Assembly: GCF_000004195.4 (NCBI RefSeq)
Contig: NC_030683.2
Span: 50,729,358 to 50,793,357 of the forward strand
Direction: 5' to 3'
DNA: 64,000 nt
Source of the DNA: Xenopus tropicalis
Lineage: Eukaryota; Chordata; Amphibia; Anura; Pipidae
The notes below the pieces were generated by a model. It worked only from the letters and a program-made list of their open reading frames with translations, was not told the origin of the DNA and did no database searches. Positions 49,501 through 58,270 of the stretch are shown one piece after another (position 1 is the stretch's first letter; each line of letters begins with the position of its first letter). Both the position numbers and the translations under genes were made by a program.

Positions 49501-51610
49501 TTTTGTACAGTATCCCTGGGAGTCAGTGGGAACGGCAAGAGGTAGTTGGGAGGTTAACTTTTTACGCCAGCAGCGAATCCACTAAGTGTCACATTAGCTG
49601 TAGGTCAGTCTGTGTATGGGCCATATTTAGCCTCCCCTAGAATCATCCTGCAAAAAAAATATATATATATATATATTTATCTGTTGCAGGATGATGCTAG
49701 CTTACTTGCCCCCCCTTGGAAAATTTTCTGCGGACGCCCATGGATCCATCAATAACCTTATGCAGTGAACGAGAAAAATAATTCCCGAAATCTCTGACAG
49801 CTTTGTCACAGAGCTCTGTTCTCAGTATTATGCCTAAGGAAATCTACTGTAAAATGATATCTGAAGTACAGACGGTCATTGGTGGTGTATGTGTTATAAT
49901 TATTATACTTTGTTTTATAAAGGGTCAGGATTTTCTGCAGCTCTCTTAATACTTAAGGGGGAAGGGGGGGGACAAGCACTGCAATAAACAGTAACACAGC
50001 AAGACAAGCAGCCAAAGGTTTCTGTGTTTGAGAGCTTACAATGAATCCTCTTCTGCCTAAAGATATTTCACCCCTAGCGAAGGAAAATATCAGTAATGCT
50101 TGTTTATAATGTTCGTAAAACTAATGTTAGGGAGGAATACAATAGTCACTGGCATACGTGAATGTTATTCTATTTATAAATGTATTATGTCTACAATTTA
50201 ATGACATTGCAATGGGCTCTAATATCACGATAATACTATATATGCCAATATTTCCATAATGATTTTTCAAGATTACTTAATGGGATATGTATCGGCTATT
50301 GATTTTGAATTTTTCTGATAACCCAGTAAAAGTATACGAAACTTGTTTACAACAGGTACGAAATACAAAAAATTGGTATTTGGTCGTATGTATTTTCTGC
50401 GACAAAATTTTATTGTCGCGCAGAGTACGAACGTTTTGGATTCATTCAAGCTTCGGTATCGTGACTTTCCTTGGGCCAGGTTGGAGCTGCAGAGTGCCAT
50501 TGAGTCCTATGGGAGAATTTCCTTGGGCCAGGTTGGAGCTGCAGAGTGCCATTGATTCCTATGGGAGACTTTCCTTGGGCCGGGTTGGAGCTGCAGAGTG
50601 CCATTGAGTCCTATGGGAGAATTTCCTTGGGCCAGGTTGGAGCTGCAGAGTGCCATTGAGTCCTATGGGAGAATTTCCTTGGGCCAGGTTGGAGCTGCAG
50701 AGTGCCATTGAGCCCTATGGGAGAATTTCCTTGGGCCGGGTTGGAGCTGCAGAGTGCCATTGAGCCCTATGGGAGACTTTCCTTGGGCCGGGTTGGAGCT
50801 GCAGAGTGCCATTGAGTCCTATGGGAGGCTTCCAAAATCATGCACAGACTTTCAGATCGTGACTATTACGATTTTTTCTCAAGCATTTTCGTGATATTTG
50901 CGATCATCAGAAATTATTGTATCTAATCCGAATTTTTCCCATTTTGGGATTCGAATTCGTACTTTGATGAATGTGCCCCATAGTGTATGTAGGGAACCGG
51001 ACATAACACAAGTTAACTTATTCCTTAATATTTGTGTTTCCTCAATCTAACAGCCAGTTCACTCAGAATAAGCCATGAATATCCTGTAAATTATACTCTT
51101 ATTATTATCATAATAGTGCTTAGTGATGTCATCAATTATAATCGGTTCCTAGCGATGTCATTTTTGTCACATGACTTTCTGGAACATTTTTTTTTTACAA
51201 TGGGGGTACGTTATATAGTTTATGTATGTGAGTGTATAGATTGGTAGGTGTGGGTTGTGTGTGCTGGGTTTACTTGGATGGGTTGAACTTGATGGACTCT
51301 GGTCTTTTTTCAACCCTATGTAAGTATGTAAGTATGAGAGCAAGGTTTGTGACACTATAATAGGGTCACTTTCAATTTATAGGTTGATACAATTGTGTTG
51401 GAGAGTATTCGTATTCCAAGATTACTCACAGGAGTAATGTACTAGTGTTGTGTTAGACTACTTATTAGAGTGATTCTTACTTCCCTAAGGAAATACTAGC
51501 CAGGAACTCCTAACTTTGGACCGAAAGGCAAACACTCGTGTTAGGCCCTAATAAAAGCCATTATAGAGGAAAATTATAAGGAGATACTGTCACTTCCCAG
51601 TCTTTCTCAC

Positions 51611-51646
<36 letters not shown>

Positions 51647-54600
51647 TGTTTCTTGTGCAATTTTTTAATTTCTGCCCTCTTCTTAATGCCCTCATTTAAT
51701 TTTCTCCAATCTTTTAGACCTCACCATTCTCCTCCCTCCCTGTGCCCAACCCCTTTTCTCTACAATTTTGACCTGTACCGATTAGTAAAGAAAGCCTGAA
51801 ATGTACCACGTGAACACAGAAAACAAATGTAATGCAGATTTGTGTGGTTATATGATATATGCGTATAGCAAAAATACATTTCTAAGTTTTGTGTCCTGTT
51901 TTTCCAGTGATGAATAAAGTACAGATGCTAAAGGAAGGCGTTGCTGACCGAATTCAGATGCTTTTGAGGTCAGAGATGCCTCCAGTGCAGTTTAAACTGT
52001 TGGGGACTCTGAGGATGCTGACTGATGGGCAAGGTACATAAGAAACCGAATACAGTTGAGTGACAATCAATCAAATACCATCACTACAATATTGATAATA
52101 ACATACTTATATAATGTAGAGGTGCAAGCAGCAAAATTGGGCAGGCAGGCAAGCAGTCTCCAATCCCACCTCTTGTGCCAAGGGTGAGCCATGGTGGTGG
52201 GGGGGGGAGGTTAACCTTGGGCTCTCTTAGCTGTAGGCCCGTCGCTGACTTTTTATAAGAAGTGGACATGGCAGCATATGCCCAGCTTTAATTTGATTTA
52301 TTTTTTTCCAGAATACTTTGAAGAAAAGGAATATGTGATGTTTCAAAGTTAATTTCACTTATCAAAGCCTAATACCATCATTCCTGGTCTCTATGCCAAA
52401 CACCCAGATTAAATTACCAGAAAGCAGGAGTTCTTTAAAAAGCTGTTTTATGCATCATAGGAGTTAATGCTGCCCTGCAACAGAGCACTTACGCCTCAGG
52501 CTTAGGGCCAAGTGGAGTGCAGGGAAAAGTGCCAGGAGGCCTGTATTTACCATCTGCAGGGCCCCAATGTGGGCTGCACTTTCTGGTGCCCCTTTACTTG
52601 TGCATCAAAACGAAGAAGGGACGGGTGGGGGGATGCCTAATGCAGCCTTTTTCAATCATATTATCATGTAAATATATCTCTATACCATATAACTAGTGCT
52701 TAACCTGATAAATTTAACATGAACCTTTAGCAATTTTATTTTGTGAAGCTGACACAGCCATGATATTGGGGCAGGATTCCAGGATGTTGACCAGACTTGT
52801 GCAGTGGTGTGAAACCAAAGATCATGTTGGTGTACGAGGAGAGGCTAACAGGCTACTGGCATCTCTCCTTCGTTATAGCAAATCACAGGTATGGTATTAG
52901 ACTTTCCATGGAGACCTTTGCATAGATTCAGCAGCAAAAGAAAATCTTAAGTGTTACTAAAGTTATTAGTTATTTTGGGGGTAAAAAAACACATTACAAT
53001 TAAAAACAGTTTACCACTACCTTTACGTTGGGGACACATTTCTAACTTTCTGCATTGGTTACATGCCTCTAGGCACGCTCCAGCCATAATTTCCTCATTT
53101 CTTTTCTGTGTTCATATATTGTGTTTTCTGGTATGGAAGCTTTGTGCTAACAGGCTGTAAGCCCACTGATTCAAACCCTCTTTATCAAGAAGCATGAATG
53201 ACAGGAAAGCAGGAGTCTCAGAAGATAAAAGGTGCATGTGGAGCCCCTGTCTGCAGCCCCTTTTTGTCATGAATTTGTTCACCTGGTTATGTAAATGAAC
53301 TACCACAAATACAATAATAACACATAAACATACCTGATTCCATAGATTAAAAAGGAAACCATGATACTCTGCATTTGACACATAATTATTTTCCAACTAC
53401 ACTCTTAGGGCTCTGGCACACGGGGAGATTAGTCGCCCGCGACTAATCTCTCCGAATTGCCATCCCACCGGCGAAAATGTAAGTTGCCGGTGGGTTGGCA
53501 CACGCTGCACAAGCGATTTCGGCAAATCGCCGAAGTTGCCTCGCGAGGCATTTTCGGCGATTTGCTGAAATCGCGCCGCCGCGTGTGCCATCCCACCGGC
53601 GACTTACATTTTCGCCGGTGGGATGGCAACTGATGGCAACTCGGGGAGATTAGTTGCCCGCGAACAGGGAGATTTGTCGCGGGCGACTAATCTCCCCGTG
53701 TGCCAGAGCCCTTAGGCTGCTGAGTCATGTAACACCACCATCTCACTTTGTTTCATTGTGAAGGTTTGAAGCACCTGAGTATCCTACAGATGTCTAATTC
53801 TATTCCTTCTTTTCGACAGGATGTAGTGAAAGCAGTTCATCAGGCTAAAGGATTAAAGCACTTGGTAACTATGACAACCAGTGAACATGCTATTATGCAG
53901 AATGAAGCCCTCATTGCTCTGGCCATTGCATCTGCAATTAACCTAGGTACTAATTACCTGTGGGACAAAATGAACAGATTGCTCATAGAGAACTACATTA
54001 TTATTATTCCAGAAAATCTTTGTTGGCATAATGTTTACATTTTAGGCTGTTCTGCACTCCATCTGGAGATAATGCATTGGAATAAATGCCCATGAGTCTC
54101 TCTGTCTGCCTTGCATTCAAATATTACCAACCCCCTTTAGCAATCATGTCCCTCATTCCTTAAAAAGGGCAATTCCAGGCAAGTTACTAGTGCACACAAT
54201 GGTTCTGTTAGCTTTGAAATAAGCTGAAGCACTGCAGGAGCAGCCCTGGGCATTTAGTATGTACTGAGCTGTATGTGGTACCTTGAACCAGACACTTGCT
54301 GTGCCCTTCTACCCATGAGAATTGTTTCTGTTCTTGTACACAGTTTTTGCTTAGCATTTATTACACATATTTCAGTGCAGCTGCTGTGGCACAAACGACA
54401 GATAATAGGAGCATGCATTCTTTTTCAGAGTGCTGCAAAGCCAGTAAAGGTAGTTGGAGGTTTAGAAGGCCAACCTTGTTGAAAAGTTCTGGCTTGCTCC
54501 ATAAGAGGCAATCATATTGCATAAGAGGCAATCAAATAACACAGTTTATTGATAAGTATAAGGGGTACACCAGCATCAGTGGTTATGATAAATATCCAGG

Positions 54601-57600
54601 CATAATCAAATCATTTCATTGGATTAGCATTTTGCTGTTAAAGGAAAACTATACCCCCAAACAATGTAGGTCTCTATAAAAATATATTGCATAAACAAGC
54701 TCATATGTAAACCCCTGCTTCATCTAAATAAACCATTTTCATAAAAATATACTTTTTTAGTAGGATGCGCTATTGGGTACTCCTAAATAGAAAATTGCCA
54801 TTTTATGAATTAAGGGCCACCTCCTGGGATCATAGGATTCACAGTGCACACAAACAAATCAAGGCACACATACATGCTAGGACACAACAGCCAATGAATA
54901 GCCAGAGTTCTGCCTTTTGCTTCCACACTACTTCCTGTTACAGTTAGAGCTGTATTATTTCTGGTCATGTGATCTCTTAGGAGCACACAGCCCATCACTA
55001 AATGGTGGATCAAGGGAAAGGATGTTAAAGGGCAATGTTTACTGATATATATATTCCAGTTTGGCGAGATTCTTTAATAGGTCACTTATCATAATATAAA
55101 CTCTGTTGGTTAAGTATTCATTCTGGTGGTATAGTTTTCCTTTAATATCATTTTGTTTCCTTTAATTAACATGAACCATATTCAAATAATAAATCATAAA
55201 TTCCATCTTTTACTCATATCATATTTTAAGCCTGTGTAAACTAAGTTTTATGACAAAGATACTGTGCACGCTCCAGGCAAAATTGCCTCATTTATTTTCT
55301 GTGTTCATATTTTATGTTTTCATGCGACTTTATTATAGGACATTTATGAAATGCTTCATAGAACTGTTACATATTTTCTTTTGTAATGGACACCTTATCA
55401 TGTATTCTTCAGCAAATTAATAGGTGTCGTTAATTAACACAATTGGTATTATTCTCAATAAAAATGTTTTTTTGCTTTATCTGCAGAGCTAGTAGAAGAG
55501 GAGTTTAAGGAGTCTGAGTTGGTATCTATTTTACATAATATTCTGGAGGATGAGTCAATGGGTCCAGAGGTGAAGTACAATTCATTGGGTCTGCTGTGCA
55601 GCCTCCTTGACTCAGGTATCAATCATATGCATACTGTATTTGGCATTTTATATGCAGGAGGGCTTATTTATGAACAGGTGCTGAATTGTGCTAATGCAGT
55701 GGTCAGTAGTGACCAGTCAGTTCTTTGCTTATATTTCCAGCTTGTAGTAGACTGTTCAAAATGAATTGCTAACTGATGGCTACTGTAGTTACACCTGTGC
55801 ATCTATGTTTGTAAATCAGCCCCGGAGGTTTATTTATTTAATAATCTGGGTAGTTCTCTGCCTTAAAATCACTTCAGTGCAAGACAGCATCACGACTTTG
55901 CCATGGGAGCTTTTAATAGCAACCCCTGGCAAATATAATAGATAAATGATTCTGCTGTATTTAACTGCTTCTGCGTTCTTTTATATTGTTAACTTAACAG
56001 CTCTGACTTCCTTCTTTCCTGAGCAGATTCCTGTTTTGCTCCTTTATGTTATAGTTATTTTTGAACAATGCATCAGGTTTCCTGAGGGCAGTTCAAGGAT
56101 GCACCATACAGAATTAACGTTTTTTTATGTTACGATCTCTACACATGTTAAATTCCATACTCAACCTGCTTGTATGCAAATTGCTGTTCAACACAAATAT
56201 AAAGCTCTACACAATATGTAGTTGTTTTAATTGTGAAAGAGCAAAGAGGAATTAATCAGGAACTGATATGATGATGATCTGTTTAGTATTTAGTTCAGAT
56301 ATACATTGCTTGGCTACAGAGAATCAGGACTAGTTTGTTCTGCTTGGGCTAAATTACAATGCAGATTAGAAACACTAACCTTTAAGGTGGTTATATATGA
56401 CCTGATAAAATTTGCTGACTGCCTGGCAGTTTATCAGCCTGTGTATAGGACCCTCAGACCAGCCTACCCAACTGATATCTGGCTGAAGATTGGCCAGATG
56501 TTGGTCAGGCAGGGTTAAGAATCCTGTTGGGACAAGGAGCTCATTTTGTGTGTTGATATTGTCCTCATCCTGCAGTCCTGTATCCCGCACTTGGGCCAAA
56601 CGATCTGATCAATCCAATATTGCCCACCTCAATGTGGGCATATTGGTAAAAGATCTGCTCATTTAGTGACCTCACCAAATGAGGGGACCTTCACATGTAT
56701 GGCCACCTTTAGCCTGTTGTGTTATATCTGTTTGCCATTATCTTACGTATATCATTGAAGGATTATATTGTTTTAGAACCAGAAAAAACAATGCCCAATG
56801 TTAGATATCAGTTGGGAGCTATCTGAAACAGCTGTTATGTATCTACCCTATAAGTCCTGTGTCAGGGCTGGTGCAGAAAGCCTTATGAATGAGCAGAGGC
56901 ATTGCTGCCATGATGCAAGTAGCGGAGAAACTCACCTCAGGTGGCAGTGGCCCACAAGTTAGGCAAAAAAACATTCCTGGCAACTTTAAAAGCTGAATTC
57001 CCAGTTATTAAACCATTATTTAGCTCTTCTAGTGCAGAGATTGCAATTGCACCCCCCCCCGGATCCCCTGCAGCACAGGAAAGGTGTGTGCAGGGGGCAG
57101 CATCACAGGAGATTATAGTATCTTCTAACAAGTTATGGTGAAAAATCATCTGAAGGTTAGATTTGCTCAAGTCTTTAACACTGAAACTGTTATTCTTGAG
57201 TATCTAGTATAAATTAATCTTAATCTTAAAGCTTTAGATTTATTTATACTAGATATACCATGACCTGGATGAATGAAAATCTTCATAGTCACATTGTTAT
57301 TCTTGAGGTTAGCCTAGAGAAAGTCAAAGCAAAATAACCCAAGCCAACTGAAAATCATTACCTAAATTGTGCATATACAATAACTTTGCGCTCATCTGCC
57401 CTTATCACATAATATATGAATGAGTATGAAGTGTACATATACAGAGGTTATGCATGAAGTGATATTAAATTCAGTAATTAACTAAAACCGCCACTGAATT
57501 AACTTTTTCTCTTACCATATTAAAATATATAATCCTGACAAAATATATTTCTCTTGGTAGATTACATAAATTATTTCTTCATTAGTCATCTAAAAATATA

Positions 57601-57773
57601 TAATTCCCTTTTCATTTTTAGATGTTCTAAGAAGAGACATGGAATTAGTCAACATGAAACAGACTCTGGAGAAGATGTGTGCACACATCAATAGCAACGT
57701 AGTCAAACAAGCCAATACAGTGCTGCAGATACTAACCAGCAGTAGCCCACACAGTGGCCATTTCTTTGCATAG
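34503..57773 (+). CDS. RAP1GDS1 (SmgGDS)-family armadillo-repeat protein, probable paralogue
   Basis: Thirteen coding exons from 35995 to 57773, plus a tentative first exon ending at 34518, join in frame to 571 residues. The protein is a series of armadillo repeats with about one repeat per exon (41-48 codons). Every internal junction is in phase 1 except the phase-0 junction after exon 11. Family signatures are DESMQKLF, GALATANFARN, VQHAALSALRNLAIP, SEMPPVQFKLLGTLRML, ATMTTSEH-like MTTSEHAIMQNEAL and PEVKYNSLGLLC. SmgGDS proteins are cytosolic chaperones and exchange factors that bind polybasic small GTPases such as RhoA and Rap1 and affect their prenylation and traffic. Many substitutions in repeats where canonical RAP1GDS1 is highly conserved suggest a second family member. 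The repeat encoded by the human alternatively spliced 49-residue exon is absent, and the predicted length is near the 558-residue isoform. The family call is secure; the paralogue call is inference. Confidence 0.93.
35645..35815 (-). repeat. retroelement 3'-end-like dispersed repeat
   Basis: GGTTGAAAAAAGACATACG, CCATCAAGTTCAACC and TTTCCTTCCTGACTCC are inverted relative to the 51190-51340 copy (GGTTGAACTTGATGG, CTTTTTTCAACCC). It lies in intron 1 of the RAP1GDS1-like gene. Confidence 0.6.
35995..36105 (+). CDS. RAP1GDS1-like exon 2
   Basis: Acceptor AAATGCAG, donor GTTAAG. 111 bp, phase 1 in and out. Encodes DELSQHLECLKL through ALDED, matching the family N-terminal helices (LSDTLKKLK in human). 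Confidence 0.88.
36790..37285. repeat. decayed palindromic repeat cluster
   Basis: AGAATGTAAATCACTGG is mirrored by CACTGGCAATTTACATTCTAG (36811-36950). GGGGAGATTAGTCACATG with TCTAATCTCCCCGTGT (37219-37270) resembles the ends of the Harbinger-type family at 23096. A TTTCGCCC...GGGGCTCATCAG motif lies at 37108. All are in intron 2. Confidence 0.55.
37352..37474 (+). CDS. RAP1GDS1-like exon 3
   Basis: Acceptor CTTCTTTATAG, donor GTAAGT. 41 codons: IEKSSKLLIERDILP through AHVLAELAKN, an armadillo repeat ending in the family's AE(V/L)AKN. Confidence 0.94.
37640..37890 (+). repeat. uninterrupted copy of the older repeat (empty site)
   Basis: GATGGCAGATTCTG, GCCTTTAAGAGG and CCTGGATGAGTTCTTG run without interruption. 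The TTAA at 37703-37706 is the equivalent of the piggyBac-like target site at 16540/18626. Confidence 0.7.
38450..38619. mobile_element. decayed TA-type foldback MITE
   Basis: GGGGTATATTTATCATG then CTGTGTAAAAAGT at the left, and ACTTTTTACACAGCATG at the right, are inverted and related to 10002-10216. The outer right end is lost. It lies in intron 3. Confidence 0.65.
39220..39345 (+). CDS. RAP1GDS1-like exon 4
   Basis: Acceptor TTTTGTATAG, donor GTAAGC. 42 codons: EETRKPCIDTGLV through GRAIGRICYDN, aligning with human PC(V/I)D(A/T)GL...GRALGNICYD. Confidence 0.95.
39616..39744 (+). CDS. RAP1GDS1-like exon 5
   Basis: Acceptor TTCTTTCTAG, donor GTTAGA. 43 codons: SDIQEHLIKLDVI through LLALSNLADL. 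It corresponds to the repeat that follows the human alternative exon, so that exon is skipped in the gene itself. The preceding intron is only 270 bp. Confidence 0.94.
40370..40445 (+). mobile_element. T2-type MITE left-end fragment
   Basis: TTAAAGGAAAACTTTACC, AACAATGTAGGTCTCT and AAATATATTGCATA match the left end of the complete copy at 54638. It lies in intron 5, which otherwise (39745-43109) holds only unassigned AT-rich sequence and the element at 41853. Confidence 0.65.
41853..42125. mobile_element. possible hAT-like element
   Basis: CAGTGGTGTAACTTGACAG at the left resembles common Xenopus hAT termini. TATAGTTACTGCAGTA at the right is a poor inverse. The interior is GC-rich (CCCCCGGCCCGGG). 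No duplication was found, so the limits are tentative. Confidence 0.4.
43110..43235 (+). CDS. RAP1GDS1-like exon 6
   Basis: Acceptor TTTTTTGTTGCAG, donor GTACAT. 42 codons: DSAKEALSKTSIARQ through IIEVLQALAEN. Confidence 0.94.
43836..43979 (+). CDS. RAP1GDS1-like exon 7
   Basis: Acceptor TTCATCATTGCAG, donor GTAAGA. 48 codons: DALKLQLVDASVQET through SSDVMVSLLLG. Confidence 0.95.
44122..44399. mobile_element. hAT-type non-autonomous element, copy 2
   Basis: 278 bp with ends CAGGGGCGGGCC and GGTTCC-like TTCCGGCCCTG. Perfect 8-bp duplications CCATCACC at 44114-44121 and 44400-44407. The centre is a strong hairpin (TCATTGCCTCCGCCGC / GCGGCGGAGGCAATGA). It is in intron 7, 133 bp before exon 8. 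Confidence 0.88.
44533..44664 (+). CDS. RAP1GDS1-like exon 8
   Basis: Acceptor TTTTTTTTGACAG, donor GTGAGT. 44 codons: DESMQKLFDNGNGI through GALATANFARN. A hAT-type foldback element ends 133 bp upstream and a small hairpin element begins 31 bp downstream. Confidence 0.96.
44695..44769. mobile_element. 75-bp hairpin MITE with TAA duplication
   Basis: GGGCAAGGCCACATTTACAC is inverted as GTGTGAATGTGGCTTTGCCC with only a short loop. TAA flanks at 44692-44694 and 44770-44772. It begins 31 bp after the exon 8 donor. Confidence 0.82.
44866..45142 (+). mobile_element. truncated Penelope-like retroelement insertion, 277 bp
   Basis: Flanked by a perfect 14-bp duplication CTTCATGTGTGAGA (44852-44865 and 45143-45156). 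An almost perfect inverted repeat of about 42 bp (TACAGTATCTAGTAG... / ...CTACTAGATACTGTA) bounds a middle section containing TTTCACCACTCATCCGAG. A tail ATGACCTGGATGAATGAG follows. The same tail ends the insertion at 57201. Long variable duplications and the tail suggest target-primed retrotransposition; assignment to Penelope-like elements is from memory and tentative. Confidence 0.6.
46351..46485 (+). CDS. RAP1GDS1-like exon 9
   Basis: Acceptor CTCCTTTTATCAG, donor GTACAC. 45 codons: DSNCVRMVQLGVV through AALSALRNLAIP, one of the best conserved repeats of the family. Confidence 0.96.
46895..46985. repeat. hairpin repeat (TACTCGAGTATAAGCC)
   Basis: TATACTCGAGTATAAGCC and GGCTTATACTTGAGT form a hairpin with an inner TTTTTCAGCA / TGCTCAAAAA pair. 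Common dispersed repeat in intron 9; full limits not defined. Confidence 0.55.
47456..47818. mobile_element. T2-type MITE with long internal inverted repeat
   Basis: TTAAAGGAGAACTAAAC at the left and GCCTTTAA at the right, with TTAA at both ends. A strong inverted repeat (GCAGCAGAGTACCTAGG ... AAAATGCTTTGGGTCTCAC and its complement) spans 47583-47797. Confidence 0.75.
48271..49742. mobile_element. hAT-type non-autonomous element, 1,472 bp
   Basis: The ends CATGGGCGTCCACAGAA and TTCTGCGGACGCCCATG are inverted with one mismatch. Perfect 8-bp duplications GATCCATC at 48263-48270 and 49743-49750. CACTTGCCCCCCCTGGAAAA is repeated inverted just inside each end. The interior has tandem CCAATCAGAGCACAG copies and a T2-type MITE at 48984-49381. 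No transposase frame was recognised. Confidence 0.9.
48984..49381 (+). mobile_element. T2/Kolobok-type MITE nested in the hAT element
   Basis: Starts CTAAAGGGGTGGTTCAC (the first T of TTAA mutated to C) and ends GCGAACTACCCCTTTAA. Inner arms include GGTTGCTAGGGTAAATA / ACCCTAGCAACCAGA. It lies wholly inside 48271-49742, so it inserted later. Confidence 0.82.
50340..50980. mobile_element. foldback repeat carrying an expanded 52-bp array
   Basis: The left section TGCGACAAAATTTTATTGTC and GATTCATTCAAGCTTCG, and the right section GGCTTCCAAAATCATGCA and CTAATCCGAATTTTTCCC, both match the single-unit element at 59194-59606. The right end ATGTGCCCC is preserved; the left end looks truncated. Confidence 0.75.
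50466..50829. repeat. 52-bp tandem repeat, seven copies
   Basis: Period 52 bp from 50466, 50518, 50570, 50622, 50674, 50726 and 50778. Unit core TTTCCTTGGGCC(A/G)GGTTGG and GCTGCAGAGTGCCATTGA. Copies differ at a few positions (CCAGG/CCGGG, GAATTT/GACTTT, GTCC/GCCC). It lies in intron 9. Confidence 0.95.
51190..51340 (+). repeat. retroelement 3'-end-like repeat
   Basis: GTTTATGTATGTGAGTGTAT, GGTTGAACTTGATGG and CTTTTTTCAACCC are followed by short TATGTAAG repeats. Related to 18630-18760 and 37790-37890. Confidence 0.6.
51614..51644. repeat. (TA)n microsatellite
   Basis: About 15 uninterrupted TA units. A shorter AT run lies at 49656-49677. Confidence 0.95.
51908..52033 (+). CDS. RAP1GDS1-like exon 10
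   Basis: Acceptor GTCCTGTTTTTCCAG, donor GTACAT. 42 codons: VMNKVQMLKEGVAD through PPVQFKLLGTLRMLTDGQ. Confidence 0.96.
52749..52888 (+). CDS. RAP1GDS1-like exon 11
   Basis: The acceptor is weak (TTTATTTTGTGAAG); donor GTATGG. 140 bp, entering in phase 1 and leaving in phase 0. Encodes ADTAMILGQDSRML through ANRLLASLLRYSKSQ. Confidence 0.95.
53408..53711. mobile_element. palindromic Harbinger-type MITE, copy 2
   Basis: 304 bp with the same ends as copy 1 (GGGCTCTGGCACACGG) and TTA duplications at 53405-53407 and 53712-53714. The arms contain GATTAGTCGCCCGCGA and CATCCCACCGGCGA. It ends 108 bp before exon 12. Confidence 0.88.
53820..53946 (+). CDS. RAP1GDS1-like exon 12
   Basis: Acceptor CTTCTTTTCGACAG, donor GTACTA. 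Encodes DVVKAVHQAKGLKHL through ALAIASAINL. A palindromic transposon ends 108 bp upstream. Confidence 0.95.
54638..55145. mobile_element. complete T2-type MITE, 508 bp
   Basis: TTAAAGGAAAACTATACC at the left and GGTATAGTTTTCCTTTAA at the right form a perfect terminal inverted repeat including TTAA. It lies in intron 12. The left part is shared with the fragment at 40370. Confidence 0.9.
55487..55615 (+). CDS. RAP1GDS1-like exon 13
   Basis: Acceptor GCTTTATCTGCAG, donor GTATCA. 43 codons: ELVEEEFKESELV through NSLGLLCSLLDS. Confidence 0.95.
56385..56708. mobile_element. AGGTGGCC-family foldback element, copy 3
   Basis: Left end AGGTGGTTATATATGAC, right end CATGTATGGCCACCT. Perfect TTA duplications at 56382-56384 and 56709-56711. 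It lies in intron 13. Confidence 0.78.
56895..57115. repeat. GC-rich dispersed repeat, second copy
   Basis: CTCACCTCAGGTGGCAG, TCTTCTAGTGCAGAGA and a C10 run resemble 25056-25318. Confidence 0.5.
57201..57294 (+). mobile_element. minimal Penelope-like insertion, 94 bp
   Basis: Perfect 13-bp duplication TGTTATTCTTGAG at 57188-57200 and 57295-57307. The body is an inverted repeat (ATCTAGTATAAAT / ATTTATACTAGAT) followed by the tail CATGACCTGGATGAATGA, shared with 44866-45142. Confidence 0.65.
57622..57773 (+). CDS. RAP1GDS1-like last coding exon with stop
   Basis: Acceptor CTTTTCATTTTTAG. Encodes DVLRRDMELVNMKQ through SSSPHSGHFFA, stop TAG at 57771-57773. The last roughly 15 residues differ from the human C-terminus. 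Confidence 0.93.
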
Positions 57774-58243
57774 TTATCTATATGTTTTTTCTGTGTCTAT
57801 AGACATTTTCTTTCATGCAATATTCAGAAACATAGTGGCCGAATTATCATCACCTGGTAAAATATTACCTGTGCGTTTAGGTTTTAATGATTTCAAGAAA
57901 AAGATCAAACTGGGAATCATTCTAGTCTTTAAAAAGCTGCCCTTCAATAATCCATCTTGCCAGCATTACTTTCTTTCACCAGCCGCCATTCTTTGTACCA
58001 GAACCATAAACATGGCCATATTTAGCATATAGGGTAGGTGAGCCTTGGGTGCCTATATGGTAGGACTACCAGATAATTGCTGCTTAACTCAAAGCCAAAG
58101 CTGTCTCTGTGGCTACTGTCTGTACATGCACCTATTGTCAGAAGGGGGATGGATTAGGTCTGGTGCCTAGGACAGCACCGGACCTAGGTGAACAGTCAGC
58201 TCTTTATAGGCTCTTTGCACAGCTCAACCAGACCAGTAACTCT

Positions 58244-58249
58244 AATAAA
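58244..58249 (+). promoter_or_regulatory. probable polyadenylation signal of the RAP1GDS1-like gene
   Basis: AATAAA lies 471 bp after the stop, followed by TGTATAGTGTTCTTTC, a GU/U-rich downstream element. 57774-58270 would be the 3' UTR; no repeat is obvious in it. Confidence 0.55.
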
Positions 58250-58270
58250 ATCCATTTGACAATCTTGTAT

